A program made the position numbers and the translations under genes. DNA of 24,241 nt from Sphaerochaeta sp. UBA5849 (GTDB lineage Bacteria; Spirochaetota; Spirochaetia; Sphaerochaetales; Sphaerochaetaceae): positions 1 through 24,241 of the forward strand of contig DJGJ01000027.1 of the NCBI GenBank assembly GCA_002432715.1, given 5' to 3'. The notes under the pieces were generated by a model, which saw only the letters and a program-made list of their open reading frames with translations, did not search any database and was not told the DNA's origin. Below are positions 7,447 through 16,008 of the stretch, in pieces. Each line of letters begins with the position of its first letter. Position 1 is the stretch's first letter.

Positions 7447-10339
7447 GGTGCTGGACTTCCACCACCAGGGCTCCCTGGTCGTCCTGCACCAAGCCGAACA
7501 CCACCAACGGCCACAAGCTTGAGAGCAAGGGATGGAATCGTTGATACAGGTCGGGAAACAGGACAGTCTCATACAGTGCTGTCTCGTCCTCGAAGGAGAC
7601 AAAGCTCATGCTCTGCCCGCCTTTGGTCATGACCTGTTTTTGGGTGATCTGATAGCCGATGAGATTCACATAACGACCCTTGTACCGGCCGAGCTCGGAG
7701 GCTTTCACCCGTGTGAGTCCCCGTAGGTACTGCGCCCATAAAAGCAGGGGATGAGAATTGCGTAAAAATCCCAGGGCGGAGAATTCACGGTGCAGTTCGT
7801 CCTCGGTGCGTTTGACCTGCACCAAGGCGCGCTCTTGCACCGCAGCCTGCTTTGGCCTGGTGAAGAGTTCAAGTTGATCGGATTCGGGCTCTCTTGCCGA
7901 ATTGGTAAGCAGGATCCTCAGCTGCTCGCTGCGGCGGTATTGCAAGGCAAGGCTGTCACAGCATCCGCTTTCCACCAGCGAAACCCAGTCTTCCCGACTT
8001 AGGTTCAGTCGGGAGGAAGCATCCTTGAGATCGGAAAACGCTCCTCGTCTCTTTCGCTCCTCGACTATCTGCACTCTTGCCTGCATGGTCAGGTTGGCAA
8101 TGGCCATCAGGCCGATGAACAAGGTGTTTCCCCGGGCGTGGTAGGCGATCCTGCTGAGATTGAGGTCGGGGCCTTCAATGTGGATGCCCATCCTTCGAGC
8201 TTCGCTGATGTATGCCTGACTGCGGTAGTAGCCGCCTTGGTTTGACAGGACGGCTGCCATGAAATGCGCACGATGATGGACCCTGAGGTATGCGCTTTGG
8301 AAGGAGACCATGGCATACGAGGCGGAGTGCGGTTTGCAAAAGGAGTACCCGTCGAAGCTCTGCATCATCTCCCAGATTTTCTGTGTTGTCTCTTCGCTTA
8401 CGTTATTGGCACTGCACCCGTCGAAGAACTGTTGACGGTAGACTCTTAGTTTTTCCCCTCCGGCTTTCTTTGCGATGACCTTGCGCAGCTTGTCTGCATC
8501 GGACTCACTGAAGCCGGCCAGGGCGACGGCGGTCTTCGATACATCCTCCTGATAACAGAGAATCCCGTAGGTCTCATCGAGGATGTAGGCAAGCCTTGGA
8601 TGCAGCGGTTCCCACCTCTTGCCCCTCAACCTCTCGACATATTCGGCGATGAACGCATTCGCCGCAGGGCGGATGATCGAGGAGTGGATGACGATGTGTT
8701 CGAAATCGCCTCGTCCGGTTTTTTTCTGCAGCTGCCGCATTGCAGGAGATTCAATGTAGAAGACGCCCATGGAATCACCCTTTGCCAGGGCTGCGATGGT
8801 AGGCTCATCCTCTGTGGGGTGCCACAGCCGCTGATCTATATGGATGTCCTCTTCCTCCAGATTTGCCAAGGTGTCGCGGATGACGGCAAGAGAGCGGTTT
8901 CCCAAGAGGTCGATCTTCACAAAAGAGGCCATCTCGGTTCCCTCCTTCTCCCAGGCAAGCAAGGGATACCCGTCGCTGCTCAGTCCCAGCGGAGCATAGC
9001 AGGAGACCGGCCTCGGGGTGATGACCAGCCCTCCACAGTGCATGGAAATCTCCTTGGGCAGTCCCTCAAGCTTGGTTGCAATCCGGCAGATGGTCTGCCA
9101 CAAGGGGTCGTCGATGTCCCTCAGGCCGCTGATGAACAGCTTCTTTTCCGCCTCACTGATTTGTGTATCACTGAGGCCGTAGCAGCGGCCGGTCTCCCTG
9201 ACCGCCCCGCGCAGCCTGAAGCAGTTGTGGTTGGCAACCCGTGCACAGTGCTCCCTGCCGAACCGTTCAAACACCGCGGCAAAGACACCGTCGCGCTCAT
9301 CCCAGGCAAAGTCGACATCGATGTCGGGGGGATCGAGCCGGGAAGGGGAGAGAAAGCGTTCAAAGTAGAGATGATGGGCGATGGGATCGACATTGGTGAT
9401 GAACAGGCAGTAGGAGACGATTGATGCCGCCCCCGAACCACGGCCGCAGGTGCGGCTGCTCATCTGCACGATGTCGTGCATGACCAAAAAGTAAGGTGCG
9501 AAGCCCTTGTCCTTGATGATGCCCAGCTCATAGGTGATGCGTTCCAGGATGGCATCGTTGACCTCCCCGTACCGCACCTCGGCACCGGCAAGCACACGTA
9601 TTTCCAACTCCTTGGCCGCATCGTCGACTGGATAGTCAGGGAAAATGAGCGAGGAGGGGAAGGGGTCGTAGGCCTTGAGCTTGTTTGCATTGTCCACCGC
9701 ATCGGGCCAGCAGGAGAAGGCCTGGGTCCACTGGTCGGGCTCGAGCAGGACCTTGCCGGGCGGCGAGCAATCGTGGTGCTCTAGCGAACCGACAGTCTTG
9801 TGCAGGGCCATGCAGCGAAGGATTCGATGGACTTCCTCGTCCTGCTTGTTCTGCATCAGTGCATCATCGCAGGCAAGCAGGGCAATGCCGAGCCGGCGCG
9901 CAGTCTGCACTGCACTAAGGCAGGTCGGGGTGACTGCACCATACAGCTCGGCCTTGCTTTTGGCAAGCGTTGTGAGCAGGGTAGGGCTGGTTGTGGAAAG
10001 CACAAGCCCCTCGCTTTGCGCAAGCAGGGAGGGCAGATAGGAAAAAGCACTGTCTTGCGCGCGTTTGGTAAGCAGCAGGCAGAGTTGCTCATATCCCTTT
10101 TGGTTCTGTACAAAGGCAAAGATTGCATCGTCGCCCTCGGTCAGGCAGGCTGCGCAGATCAGTTCGATGTTGCACCGCTGGGCCTCTTCTCTGCATGCAG
10201 GATACCCATAAAGGTTGTCCCGGTCGGTGATGGCGACCTTTCCTACATTCCATTGCTTGAGTTGGTCGAACAGAAGACCGGGCTGCATCGTCCCCCACAA
10301 AAGGGAGTAGCTGGTGGTCAGGGCAAGCCTAGTTTCCAT
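7427..10339 (-). CDS. dnaE2: DnaE-type (DnaE2-like) DNA polymerase III alpha subunit, likely translesion partner of the ImuB-like protein
   Basis: A 970-aa C-family polymerase, shorter than a replicative DnaE. The palm is intact: GRGSGAASIVSY (299-310), PDIDVDF with D339 and D341, and KIDLLG with D477. The HCGG segment (434-437) resembles the HxGG of DnaE2 proteins. The N-terminal PHP domain (1 to about 180) has lost metal ligands: the usual HxH is A6/T8 and the usual TDH is TDR40, so no PHP proofreading is expected. QLELF at 822-826 is a good beta-clamp motif, and an OB-like region follows (about 880-970). The start is the ATG at 10339, overlapping the upstream ImuB-like gene by 11 bp; the frame stays open to 10552 but that part is inside the other gene. 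Order and overlap match imuB-dnaE2 cassettes that copy past damaged bases. It could instead be a diverged second DnaE. Confidence 0.85.
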   Translation of the reverse strand: METRLALTTSYSLLWGTMQPGLLFDQLKQWNVGKVAITDRDNLYGYPACREEAQRCNIELICAACLTEGDDAIFAFVQNQKGYEQLCLLLTKRAQDSAFSYLPSLLAQSEGLVLSTTSPTLLTTLAKSKAELYGAVTPTCLSAVQTARRLGIALLACDDALMQNKQDEEVHRILRCMALHKTVGSLEHHDCSPPGKVLLEPDQWTQAFSCWPDAVDNANKLKAYDPFPSSLIFPDYPVDDAAKELEIRVLAGAEVRYGEVNDAILERITYELGIIKDKGFAPYFLVMHDIVQMSSRTCGRGSGAASIVSYCLFITNVDPIAHHLYFERFLSPSRLDPPDIDVDFAWDERDGVFAAVFERFGREHCARVANHNCFRLRGAVRETGRCYGLSDTQISEAEKKLFISGLRDIDDPLWQTICRIATKLEGLPKEISMHCGGLVITPRPVSCYAPLGLSSDGYPLLAWEKEGTEMASFVKIDLLGNRSLAVIRDTLANLEEEDIHIDQRLWHPTEDEPTIAALAKGDSMGVFYIESPAMRQLQKKTGRGDFEHIVIHSSIIRPAANAFIAEYVERLRGKRWEPLHPRLAYILDETYGILCYQEDVSKTAVALAGFSESDADKLRKVIAKKAGGEKLRVYRQQFFDGCSANNVSEETTQKIWEMMQSFDGYSFCKPHSASYAMVSFQSAYLRVHHRAHFMAAVLSNQGGYYRSQAYISEARRMGIHIEGPDLNLSRIAYHARGNTLFIGLMAIANLTMQARVQIVEERKRRGAFSDLKDASSRLNLSREDWVSLVESGCCDSLALQYRRSEQLRILLTNSAREPESDQLELFTRPKQAAVQERALVQVKRTEDELHREFSALGFLRNSHPLLLWAQYLRGLTRVKASELGRYKGRYVNLIGYQITQKQVMTKGGQSMSFVSFEDETALYETVLFPDLYQRFHPLLSSLWPLVVFGLVQDDQGALVVEVQHLKKVGS

Positions 10340-11507
10340 GGCACAGGGCCGTTGCATGGGTGAGGATGCCCGGCCCGAACCTCCGGCGTACCTCGTCGAT
10401 TGCCTGTTGCAGTGAGTCCTGCTTATGCAGGATCTCGGGGATGAACAGGTCGGTCTGTTTGAGGGCGGGACCCAAGTCAAAGAGCTTGAGGGTGAAGGCC
10501 AGGATCCTGACCCGGCGTCCCATCGCTTGCTGAGCCGCTTGGAAGAGGGCATCCGCTATCTCAGAATCGTAGATCCATTGGCCCTTGGTCCGCTTGGTTG
10601 CCTCACTGGTTCTGCCGTCGCTCCAAAAAAGGCAGATCTGGACCGCCTGGCAGCTCATGCCATCCAGTCTCATCTGCAGACCTGCATCCTCGCCTGCGGC
10701 GAACACGCCGGCCTTGAGCTCCGTAAGGTTGAGAATCGGCTCGGCGAAATTGACCTTCCTCTGGATATACCGCTTGTCCATCACCCCTTTTTGCAGCGGC
10801 GAGGTGTCAAGCCCCCTGGCGGCATCGCGCAGGGCAAGGCCCCGCCTGCCCAAAAAAGCGATGACTTGGTTGTCGTCCAAGGCGGCTATCTGCCCGATTT
10901 GGGTGATGCCTGCAACCGACAGGAGCCTGGCGATGGCCGGGCCCACCCCCGAGAGCAGGCTGACATCCTGAGCTGCCAAAAAGGAAGCTTCCTCACCCTC
11001 ACGGATGTGGGCCAATCCACAGGGCCTGATGGCCCTGGTCCCGATTTTTGCCACCAGCTTGTTCGAAGCAACCGCCACCGCACCTTCAAGACCCAACTGC
11101 TCGCGGATGTCCTTGCGTATTCGTAGTGCACTGTCCAGTACAGGGCCGAAGAGCCTGTCCGTTCCCTTCATGTCCAGGTACACATGTCCGCCTTTGTCGC
11201 ACTGGATGTCGGGAGAGTAGGAGGCCACCAGCGAAGCTATTGCACTGTCCGCCTTTGCCGCCGATTGGGTGTCGGGAGGCAGTACTTCCAAGTCGGGAAG
11301 CATGCGCTGCGCCGTACTGACCGGCATACCGACACGGATTCCCTCCTGCCAAGCTGTGCGGGAGGTTGTGATGATTACCCTCCGTGCAGAACCTTCCAAA
11401 GCTATTGCAAACGGACGACCAGCCAGGCGTGGCTGCTTTGCAATAGCAACCGCTGCTGCGAAGTCGGTTATGTTGATATGGACAATGCTTGCTTTTCGCT
11501 CATGCAT
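10329..11507 (-). CDS. imuB: Catalytically inactive Y-family polymerase homologue, ImuB-like
   Basis: A 392-aa Y-family protein with palm/finger, helix-hairpin-helix (SGVGPAIARLLSVAGI at 186-201) and little-finger regions. The metal-binding acids of active DinB enzymes are missing: the DMD motif reads N12-I-T14, and the SxDE motif reads G106-G107-H108, followed by a conserved YLD. Loss of all three is the hallmark of ImuB, which acts as a clamp-binding scaffold for DnaE2. QTDLF at 351-355 fits a beta-clamp site. GGAGG sits 6 bases before the ATG at 11507. It overlaps the DUF72 gene by 40 bp and the DnaE-type gene by 11 bp, so all three are probably translated as one unit. The ImuB call rests on motif loss plus gene order; no ImuA is visible. 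Confidence 0.82.
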   Translation of the reverse strand: MHERKASIVHINITDFAAAVAIAKQPRLAGRPFAIALEGSARRVIITTSRTAWQEGIRVGMPVSTAQRMLPDLEVLPPDTQSAAKADSAIASLVASYSPDIQCDKGGHVYLDMKGTDRLFGPVLDSALRIRKDIREQLGLEGAVAVASNKLVAKIGTRAIRPCGLAHIREGEEASFLAAQDVSLLSGVGPAIARLLSVAGITQIGQIAALDDNQVIAFLGRRGLALRDAARGLDTSPLQKGVMDKRYIQRKVNFAEPILNLTELKAGVFAAGEDAGLQMRLDGMSCQAVQICLFWSDGRTSEATKRTKGQWIYDSEIADALFQAAQQAMGRRVRILAFTLKLFDLGPALKQTDLFIPEILHKQDSLQQAIDEVRRRFGPGILTHATALCHGN

Positions 11508-12295
11508 GAGCCACCTCCGCTTGCATCCAGCAACTCTCTGAGCCGTTTGGCATTGGAGGCCGCCTGCCCTCTGCGATGGTTGTTGAAGTACACCAGAATT
11601 TTCTCCGACCCCACCATCAGCGAGAGCACCCGCTCAAGCAAGGCCTTCAGTTCGCTGTCGCTGTACAGATAGTCATACCTGCTTGCTGCATCGGAACCCC
11701 ACCACGTCTCCTTGTTCCTCCCGTGCAGGCGCAGATAGGCAAGCGAAGCGGTAGGTACGTCCATGACCGGCGGATTGCCTTGGATCTGGGGGAGGTCGAG
11801 AGAGACAAACGAGACCTGCCGCTCTCTCAACGAATCGAGGGTGCGGTTGTTGTACCACCGACTGTTGCGGAACTCTACGGCCAAGGGAAGGGGGGAAAGG
11901 ACCCTGAGCAATGAATCCAGATACTTTCGTTGGTCTATTTCATAGTGGAAGGAGGAGGGAAACTGTAAAAGCACGGCATCGAGCACCTTATTGGCGAGCA
12001 GCGGCTCCAAGGAACGGTAAAAGAGTGTTGCCTGCTCCCTCCAATGCAGGCTGTCGATGACATGGGTGAGGCTTTGATGGGCCTTGATGGAAAACCTGAG
12101 GGAAGGAGCACCTTGGTGCATCAAAGCAAGCTGGGCGGCCTCGGGCATGCGGTAGTAGCTGAAGTTCAGCTCGACGGTGGGAAACATCTGTGCATACGAG
12201 AACAGGAACTCCTCGCTCTTGGTGCCTTTGGGGTAGACAGGACCCACCCATTCGGTATAGCTGTAGCCTGAAGTTCCTATCAGAATCGTACTCAT
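11468..12295 (-). CDS. DUF72 (YecE-like) TIM-barrel protein
   Basis: A 275-aa DUF72 family protein (COG1801). It opens with ILIGTSGYSYTEW, the family start, followed by FPTVELNFSYYRMP, AVEFRNSRWYNN, YLRLHGR and, near the end, VYFNNHRRGQAASNAKRL, all typical DUF72 blocks. The biochemical role of the family is not established. It is the first gene of the unit with the ImuB-like and DnaE-type genes, and its last 40 bp overlap the ImuB-like gene, which suggests a role linked to DNA damage here. A possible minus-strand promoter lies just upstream. Confidence 0.87.
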   Translation of the reverse strand: MSTILIGTSGYSYTEWVGPVYPKGTKSEEFLFSYAQMFPTVELNFSYYRMPEAAQLALMHQGAPSLRFSIKAHQSLTHVIDSLHWREQATLFYRSLEPLLANKVLDAVLLQFPSSFHYEIDQRKYLDSLLRVLSPLPLAVEFRNSRWYNNRTLDSLRERQVSFVSLDLPQIQGNPPVMDVPTASLAYLRLHGRNKETWWGSDAASRYDYLYSDSELKALLERVLSLMVGSEKILVYFNNHRRGQAASNAKRLRELLDASGGGSCMSEKQALSIST

Positions 12296-12302
12296 ACTTC
12301 AG

Positions 12303-12330
12303 ATATACTATATAAATGTTAAGTAATCAA
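12303..12330 (-). promoter_or_regulatory. Possible promoter of the DUF72-ImuB-DnaE unit
   Basis: On the minus strand, TTGATT (12325-12330) is followed after 16 bases by GTATAT (12303-12308) in an AT-rich stretch just before the ATG at 12295. This leaves almost no untranslated leader. An inverted repeat AAGAGG/CCTCTT (12329-12334 and 12344-12349) overlaps the -35 and may be a weak terminator for the upstream GGDEF gene. No canonical LexA box was seen by eye. Confidence 0.35.
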
Positions 12331-12336
12331 GAGGAA

Positions 12337-13356
12337 CTAAGACCCTCTTACCTGGTCTCTTCCCTGCTCTTTTGCGTGATAGAGGGCTTGGTCTGCCCGC
12401 TTGATGAACTGTTCAAGGCTCTCTGCGCGGTTGTACAAGGTGCAGCCGCAGGAGATGGTCATCGTTCCCAACGGCTTGTTTTTGTGCATCACCGAAAGGC
12501 TGCGCACCTTCTTTACCAAGGATTCTGAGAGCAGGAGCAGTTCCTCCTTCTGTGTTTTGGAGAGAAGGACGGCAAACTCATCTCCCCCGTAGCGACAGAC
12601 ACTGACGGTTGTATCGAAGTGGCGGAGCATAAGATTGGCAAGCTCGATGAGCATCGCATCGCCGGCATCGTGGCCGAAGGTGTCGTTGAAGTGTTTGAAA
12701 TGGTCCACATCGAGGATGATGATGCCCAATGAGGATTCAGCGCCCTGGCCCTGTTTCAGCTTGTTTTTCAACGTCTCTTCAAAGTATCTGCGGTTGAACA
12801 GTCCTGTCAGATGGTCCCTGATCGAGCTCTCCCGCAACTGGACAAGCTGGGTCTTGATGAGCTGGTTGGCGATGGTGCTGAACAGGGAGACAAACAGGAT
12901 GAAGATGAAAAAGCTCGGCCAGTTCTGCGTTTGCAGGATCGGGTTGGTGAGGACGACGATCACCAAGAGCAGGATGTGGACGGCTATGATGGCAAGCGTT
13001 GCGGCAAGGGGGAGAAAGAGGCTGGAGATCATGATGGAGCCGGTGACATAGACCAAGGGGAAAAAGTCGAAGAAAAGCATGTGTGAATTGATCAAGAATG
13101 AGCCCCATGTCCCCAAAAAGGTAACGAACACTGTCAGCAAGGCACTGGCAAGATACCATCCTTTCTTCAGAACAGCCATGGAGGCTAGCAACAAAACTGC
13201 AAGTACGAGCAACAGGATGACATAGGCTGTCTTGTCAGGATTCTGATAAGAGACGGGAGCCAGCACGGCAAGCAGGGCGATAAGTACGATGCCAAGCATA
13301 TAGGGGTGCAGACGTTTTAGTAGTTTTGGCCGGAAATCAAGCGTGTCGTCCTTCAT
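12337..13356 (-). CDS. Membrane-bound GGDEF diguanylate cyclase
   Basis: Makes the second messenger c-di-GMP from GTP. The 339-aa protein has about six hydrophobic segments in residues 19-168, then a GGDEF domain: DHLTGLFNRRYFEE at 181-194, DVDHFKHFNDTFGHDAGD at 216-233, and CRYGGDEF with the signature at 257-261 intact. The upstream RxxD feedback-inhibition site is replaced by D-T-T-V (248-251), so product inhibition through the primary I-site is unlikely. The membrane part matches no named sensor that I recognise. AAGAGGA lies 7 bases before the ATG. It reads toward the DUF72 gene (41-bp gap) and is divergent from katA, with about 180 bp between starts. Confidence 0.85.
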   Translation of the reverse strand: MKDDTLDFRPKLLKRLHPYMLGIVLIALLAVLAPVSYQNPDKTAYVILLLVLAVLLLASMAVLKKGWYLASALLTVFVTFLGTWGSFLINSHMLFFDFFPLVYVTGSIMISSLFLPLAATLAIIAVHILLLVIVVLTNPILQTQNWPSFFIFILFVSLFSTIANQLIKTQLVQLRESSIRDHLTGLFNRRYFEETLKNKLKQGQGAESSLGIIILDVDHFKHFNDTFGHDAGDAMLIELANLMLRHFDTTVSVCRYGGDEFAVLLSKTQKEELLLLSESLVKKVRSLSVMHKNKPLGTMTISCGCTLYNRAESLEQFIKRADQALYHAKEQGRDQVRGS

Positions 13357-13388
13357 GTGGCATTCCTCTTATTGGTGCATGATAGCAT

Positions 13389-13399
13389 GGGGAAACCCC
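13389..13399. repeat. Small GC hairpin in the divergent intergenic region
   Basis: GGGGAAACCCC in the 182-bp region between the GGDEF gene and katA. A separate palindrome TTACTAGTAA lies at 13428-13437. Either could be a regulator site; neither matches a PerR or Fur box well enough to name. Confidence 0.3.
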
Positions 13400-13463
13400 G
13401 AAATATAGGGTCACCAATACGATCCGGTTACTAGTAAATATTCTTGATAAAAGCTGATTTTGA

Positions 13464-13491
13464 TTGTAATTTGGCCTGGTTGTGCAATACT
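13464..13491 (+). promoter_or_regulatory. Possible katA promoter
   Basis: TTGTAA (13464-13469) and AATACT (13486-13491) are 16 bases apart, about 48 bases before the katA ATG. No clear peroxide-sensor operator (PerR or OxyR type) is visible. Confidence 0.4.
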
Positions 13492-13538
13492 AGAGTTACA
13501 GAAACTCATTGTTTTATAAGGAAAAAGGAGGACCAACC

Positions 13539-15047
13539 ATGGCCGATCGAGATGGGCGTGACGAGACGAAAAAGAAACCATTGACTTCAATCAGTGGCCG
13601 TCCTATTGCACAGAATGAGAACATCCAGACGGCAGGAAAGCGCGGACCGGTAACCTTGCAGGATACCTGGTATTTGGAAAAAATGGCGCACTTCGACCGG
13701 GAGGTGATTCCCGAGCGGCGCATGCATGCAAAGGGAAGCGGAGCCTTCGGTACGTTTACTGTAACCAAGGACATTACCAAGTGGACAAAGGCCAAGATAT
13801 TCAGTGAAGTCGGTAAAAAAACCGATGCCTTCGTCCGTTTTTCAACAGTGGCCGGTGAGCGTGGAGCTGCCGATGCAGAGCGCGATATCCGAGGGTTTGC
13901 CATGAAGTATTACACCGAGGAAGGGAACTGGGACCTGGTGGGAAACAACACCCCGGTGTTCTTCTTCCGCGATCCGATGCTCTTTCCCGACCTCAACCAT
14001 GCAGTGAAGCGCGATCCCAGGACCAACATGCGCTCAGCGCAGAACAACTGGGACTTCTGGTCCTCCCTCCCTGAGGCGCTGCAGCAGGTTACCATAACCA
14101 TGGGAGACCGAGGCATTCCCAAGAGCTATCGGCATATGAACGGCTACGGCTCGCATACCTACTCCTTCATCAATGCAAAGAATGAGCGCGTCTGGGTGAA
14201 ATTCACCCTCAAGACCCAGCAGGGCATCGAATTCCTTACCGATGCAGAGGCTGCGGCAATCATTGCCGGCGACCGGGAAAGCCATCAGAGGGACCTGTTT
14301 GAATCCATTGAGAAAGGAGCTTTCCCCCGCTGGACCATGTATGTGCAGATTATGACCGAAGAGCAGGCTGAAAAGCATCCGGACAATCCCTTCGACCTCA
14401 CCAAGGTCTGGTACCACGCCCAGTATCCGCTTCATGAAGTAGGGGTGCTCGAGCTCAACAGAAACCCGGACAACTACTTCCAGGACGTCGAGCAAGCTGC
14501 TTTCAACCCTGCAAACAGTGTTCCCGGCATCGGCTACTCGCCGGACCGCATGCTGCAAGGCAGGCTCTTCTCCTACGGTGATGCACAGCGCTATCGGCTG
14601 GGAGTGAACTACTACCAGATACCTGTCAACCGCAGCAAGGTGGATACCAACCACTTCCATCGCGATGGTGCGATGAGAGTGGATGGCAACTTTGGCGGCA
14701 GCGTACACTACAACCCGAACTCCTACGGGATGTGGAAGGACCAAAATGATTTGACCGAGCCTGCCTATGATGGAGGCGGTCCTGTCGATCACTATGACTA
14801 TCGACAGGATGACGACCACTACTACGAACAGACGGGAAAGCTCTTCTCCATCATGAAGGAGGATGAGAAGCAGCGGCTCTTTGAGAACACCGCACGCAAC
14901 ATGCAGGGTACGACCCTCGTGGTGCAGAAGCGGCACATCAGGCACTGCCATCTTGCCGACCCCGCCTATGGAGAGGGTGTGGCAAAGGCTTTGGGCATTT
15001 CAATTTCCGATGTTGATATGGACAATCTTTACGGAGCCAGGGGCTGA
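13539..15047 (+). CDS. katA: Catalase, monofunctional haem type (small subunit)
   Basis: Breaks hydrogen peroxide into water and oxygen. At 502 aa it is the size of clade 3 small-subunit catalases. The distal active-site His is in ERRMHAKGSGAFG; the conserved Asn is in NNTPVFFFRDP; the proximal haem ligand Tyr is in LFSYGDAQRYRLG; and the catalase signature FDREVIPERR is present. There is no C-terminal flavodoxin-like domain, so it is not of the large HPII type. AAAGGAGGA is 6 bases before the ATG at 13539; an in-frame TTG at 13509 is ignored. The gene is single, with its own likely promoter and a weak hairpin after it. Confidence 0.96.
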   Translation: MADRDGRDETKKKPLTSISGRPIAQNENIQTAGKRGPVTLQDTWYLEKMAHFDREVIPERRMHAKGSGAFGTFTVTKDITKWTKAKIFSEVGKKTDAFVRFSTVAGERGAADAERDIRGFAMKYYTEEGNWDLVGNNTPVFFFRDPMLFPDLNHAVKRDPRTNMRSAQNNWDFWSSLPEALQQVTITMGDRGIPKSYRHMNGYGSHTYSFINAKNERVWVKFTLKTQQGIEFLTDAEAAAIIAGDRESHQRDLFESIEKGAFPRWTMYVQIMTEEQAEKHPDNPFDLTKVWYHAQYPLHEVGVLELNRNPDNYFQDVEQAAFNPANSVPGIGYSPDRMLQGRLFSYGDAQRYRLGVNYYQIPVNRSKVDTNHFHRDGAMRVDGNFGGSVHYNPNSYGMWKDQNDLTEPAYDGGGPVDHYDYRQDDDHYYEQTGKLFSIMKEDEKQRLFENTARNMQGTTLVVQKRHIRHCHLADPAYGEGVAKALGISISDVDMDNLYGARG

Positions 15048-15072
15048 CAGGTTCTTTTCTTGGTCGTATCCA

Positions 15073-15092
15073 GCAGTCTTTCATCTGACTGC
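15073..15092 (+). terminator. Weak terminator candidate after katA
   Basis: GCAGTC and GACTGC pair around an 8-base loop, with possible extension to flanking CC/GG. The following sequence (GGGATAATT) has no proper T run, so the call is tentative. Confidence 0.35.
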
Positions 15093-15103
15093 GGGATAAT
15101 TAC

Positions 15104-15132
15104 TTGTACCAACGAACATAATTTGTCATACT
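15104..15132 (+). promoter_or_regulatory. Predicted promoter of the HAD hydrolase gene
   Basis: TTGTAC (15104-15109) and CATACT (15127-15132) are exactly 17 bases apart. Transcription would begin near 15139, inside a small hairpin CCCCTAAAAGGGG (15134-15146) that lies just before the GGAGG ribosome site. Confidence 0.55.
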
Positions 15133-15157
15133 ACCCCTAAAAGGGGTGGAGGTGGGT

Positions 15158-15940
15158 GTGAATCGGTACAAAGGTATGTTTGTTTGTGATGTTGATGGGA
15201 CCATTCTTCCCCACGGACAGCGTGAGGTTTCCCCATCCTTCTTCTCCCTGGTGCATGAGGCCAAGGAACGAGGATTTTTATTTTGCATTTCAAGCGGGCG
15301 CTTTCATCTCTCCTTGATTCCTCTCTTCGAGCAAGTCGAAGATGAGGTGGTATTCTCCGCATCCAACGGTTGCAGGATTCTTTATCAAGGACAGGAGTTG
15401 ATTCCCAACCATACCATCCATGCTTCCGACGCGAAGCAAATTACTGATTTTTTGCTCGAGCAAGGGGCGATTCCTTTGCTTTCGGGCAAGAACGCCATTC
15501 ATCTCCCTTCGGCTTCGCTGGAGCAGGAGCAAAACAAGGGCTACTTGGCCAAGGGTTTTACCAGGACCTTTGAGGCATTCTCCGATATAGACGACGAGAT
15601 TTTGCAAATCACCGGTGTCTGCCGTCGGAACAAGCAAGACATACTCGTGCAGAGTAGAAGAAAATGGGAGGATTCCTACCATGTTGCAACCACAGGCAAG
15701 GAGCTCTTCGATATCTGTCCGACCAGCAAAGGGGATTCCTTGGTTGCCGTCAGCTCGCATTTTGGGATTCCTATCGAACAAACCTATGCATTCGGTGATG
15801 ACGAGAATGATATTTCCATGCTCATGGCGGCCGGAAAGGGGTACTTGATGGGCGGCGCCCACGAAAACCTGCAAAAACATGCATTTGAGCATTGCCATGA
15901 TTTGGTATCTACCGTGCATGCAATTGTGTTGTCGCAATGA
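15158..15940 (+). CDS. HAD superfamily phosphatase, Cof type
   Basis: A 260-aa hydrolase of the Cof/YbjI kind, cytoplasmic sugar-phosphate or nucleotide phosphatases. Motif I is VCDVDGTIL, motif II ISSGR, the motif III Lys is in TSKGDSL, and motif IV is FGDDENDISML. The cap lies between motifs II and III, as in subclass IIB. Three in-frame GTG codons occur at 15146, 15152 and 15158. The last is chosen because GGAGG (15148-15152) is 5 bases upstream; an ATG at 15176 would cut into motif I. The substrate cannot be read from the sequence. Confidence 0.87.
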   Translation: MNRYKGMFVCDVDGTILPHGQREVSPSFFSLVHEAKERGFLFCISSGRFHLSLIPLFEQVEDEVVFSASNGCRILYQGQELIPNHTIHASDAKQITDFLLEQGAIPLLSGKNAIHLPSASLEQEQNKGYLAKGFTRTFEAFSDIDDEILQITGVCRRNKQDILVQSRRKWEDSYHVATTGKELFDICPTSKGDSLVAVSSHFGIPIEQTYAFGDDENDISMLMAAGKGYLMGGAHENLQKHAFEHCHDLVSTVHAIVLSQ

Positions 15941-15954
15941 ATCATCAGGCAGGG

Positions 15955-15983
15955 TTTACTGGAGGTATGCTATGCTGAATATA
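15955..15983 (+). promoter_or_regulatory. Possible promoter before the PAS protein gene
   Basis: TTTACT (15955-15960) and AATATA (15978-15983) are 17 bases apart, in the short gap after the HAD gene. Confidence 0.35.
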
Positions 15984-16008
15984 CCTTTTGCTGAAAGGAG
16001 TTGCACAG

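Noticed and set aside
10340..10552. N-terminal extension of the DnaE-type polymerase by 71 residues
   Set aside because: The extension lies wholly inside the ImuB-like gene in another frame and is rich in S, R and P as shadows are; METRLALTTSYSLLWG is the natural PHP start.
12296..12336. LexA (SOS) box before the mutasome-like unit
   Set aside because: I looked for GAAC-N4-GTTC and CTGT-N8-ACAG style sites and found none; the lineage-specific LexA motif is not known to me, so absence is not proven.
14034..14951. 305-codon open frame on the minus strand
   Set aside because: It is antisense to katA, whose active-site motifs are certain.
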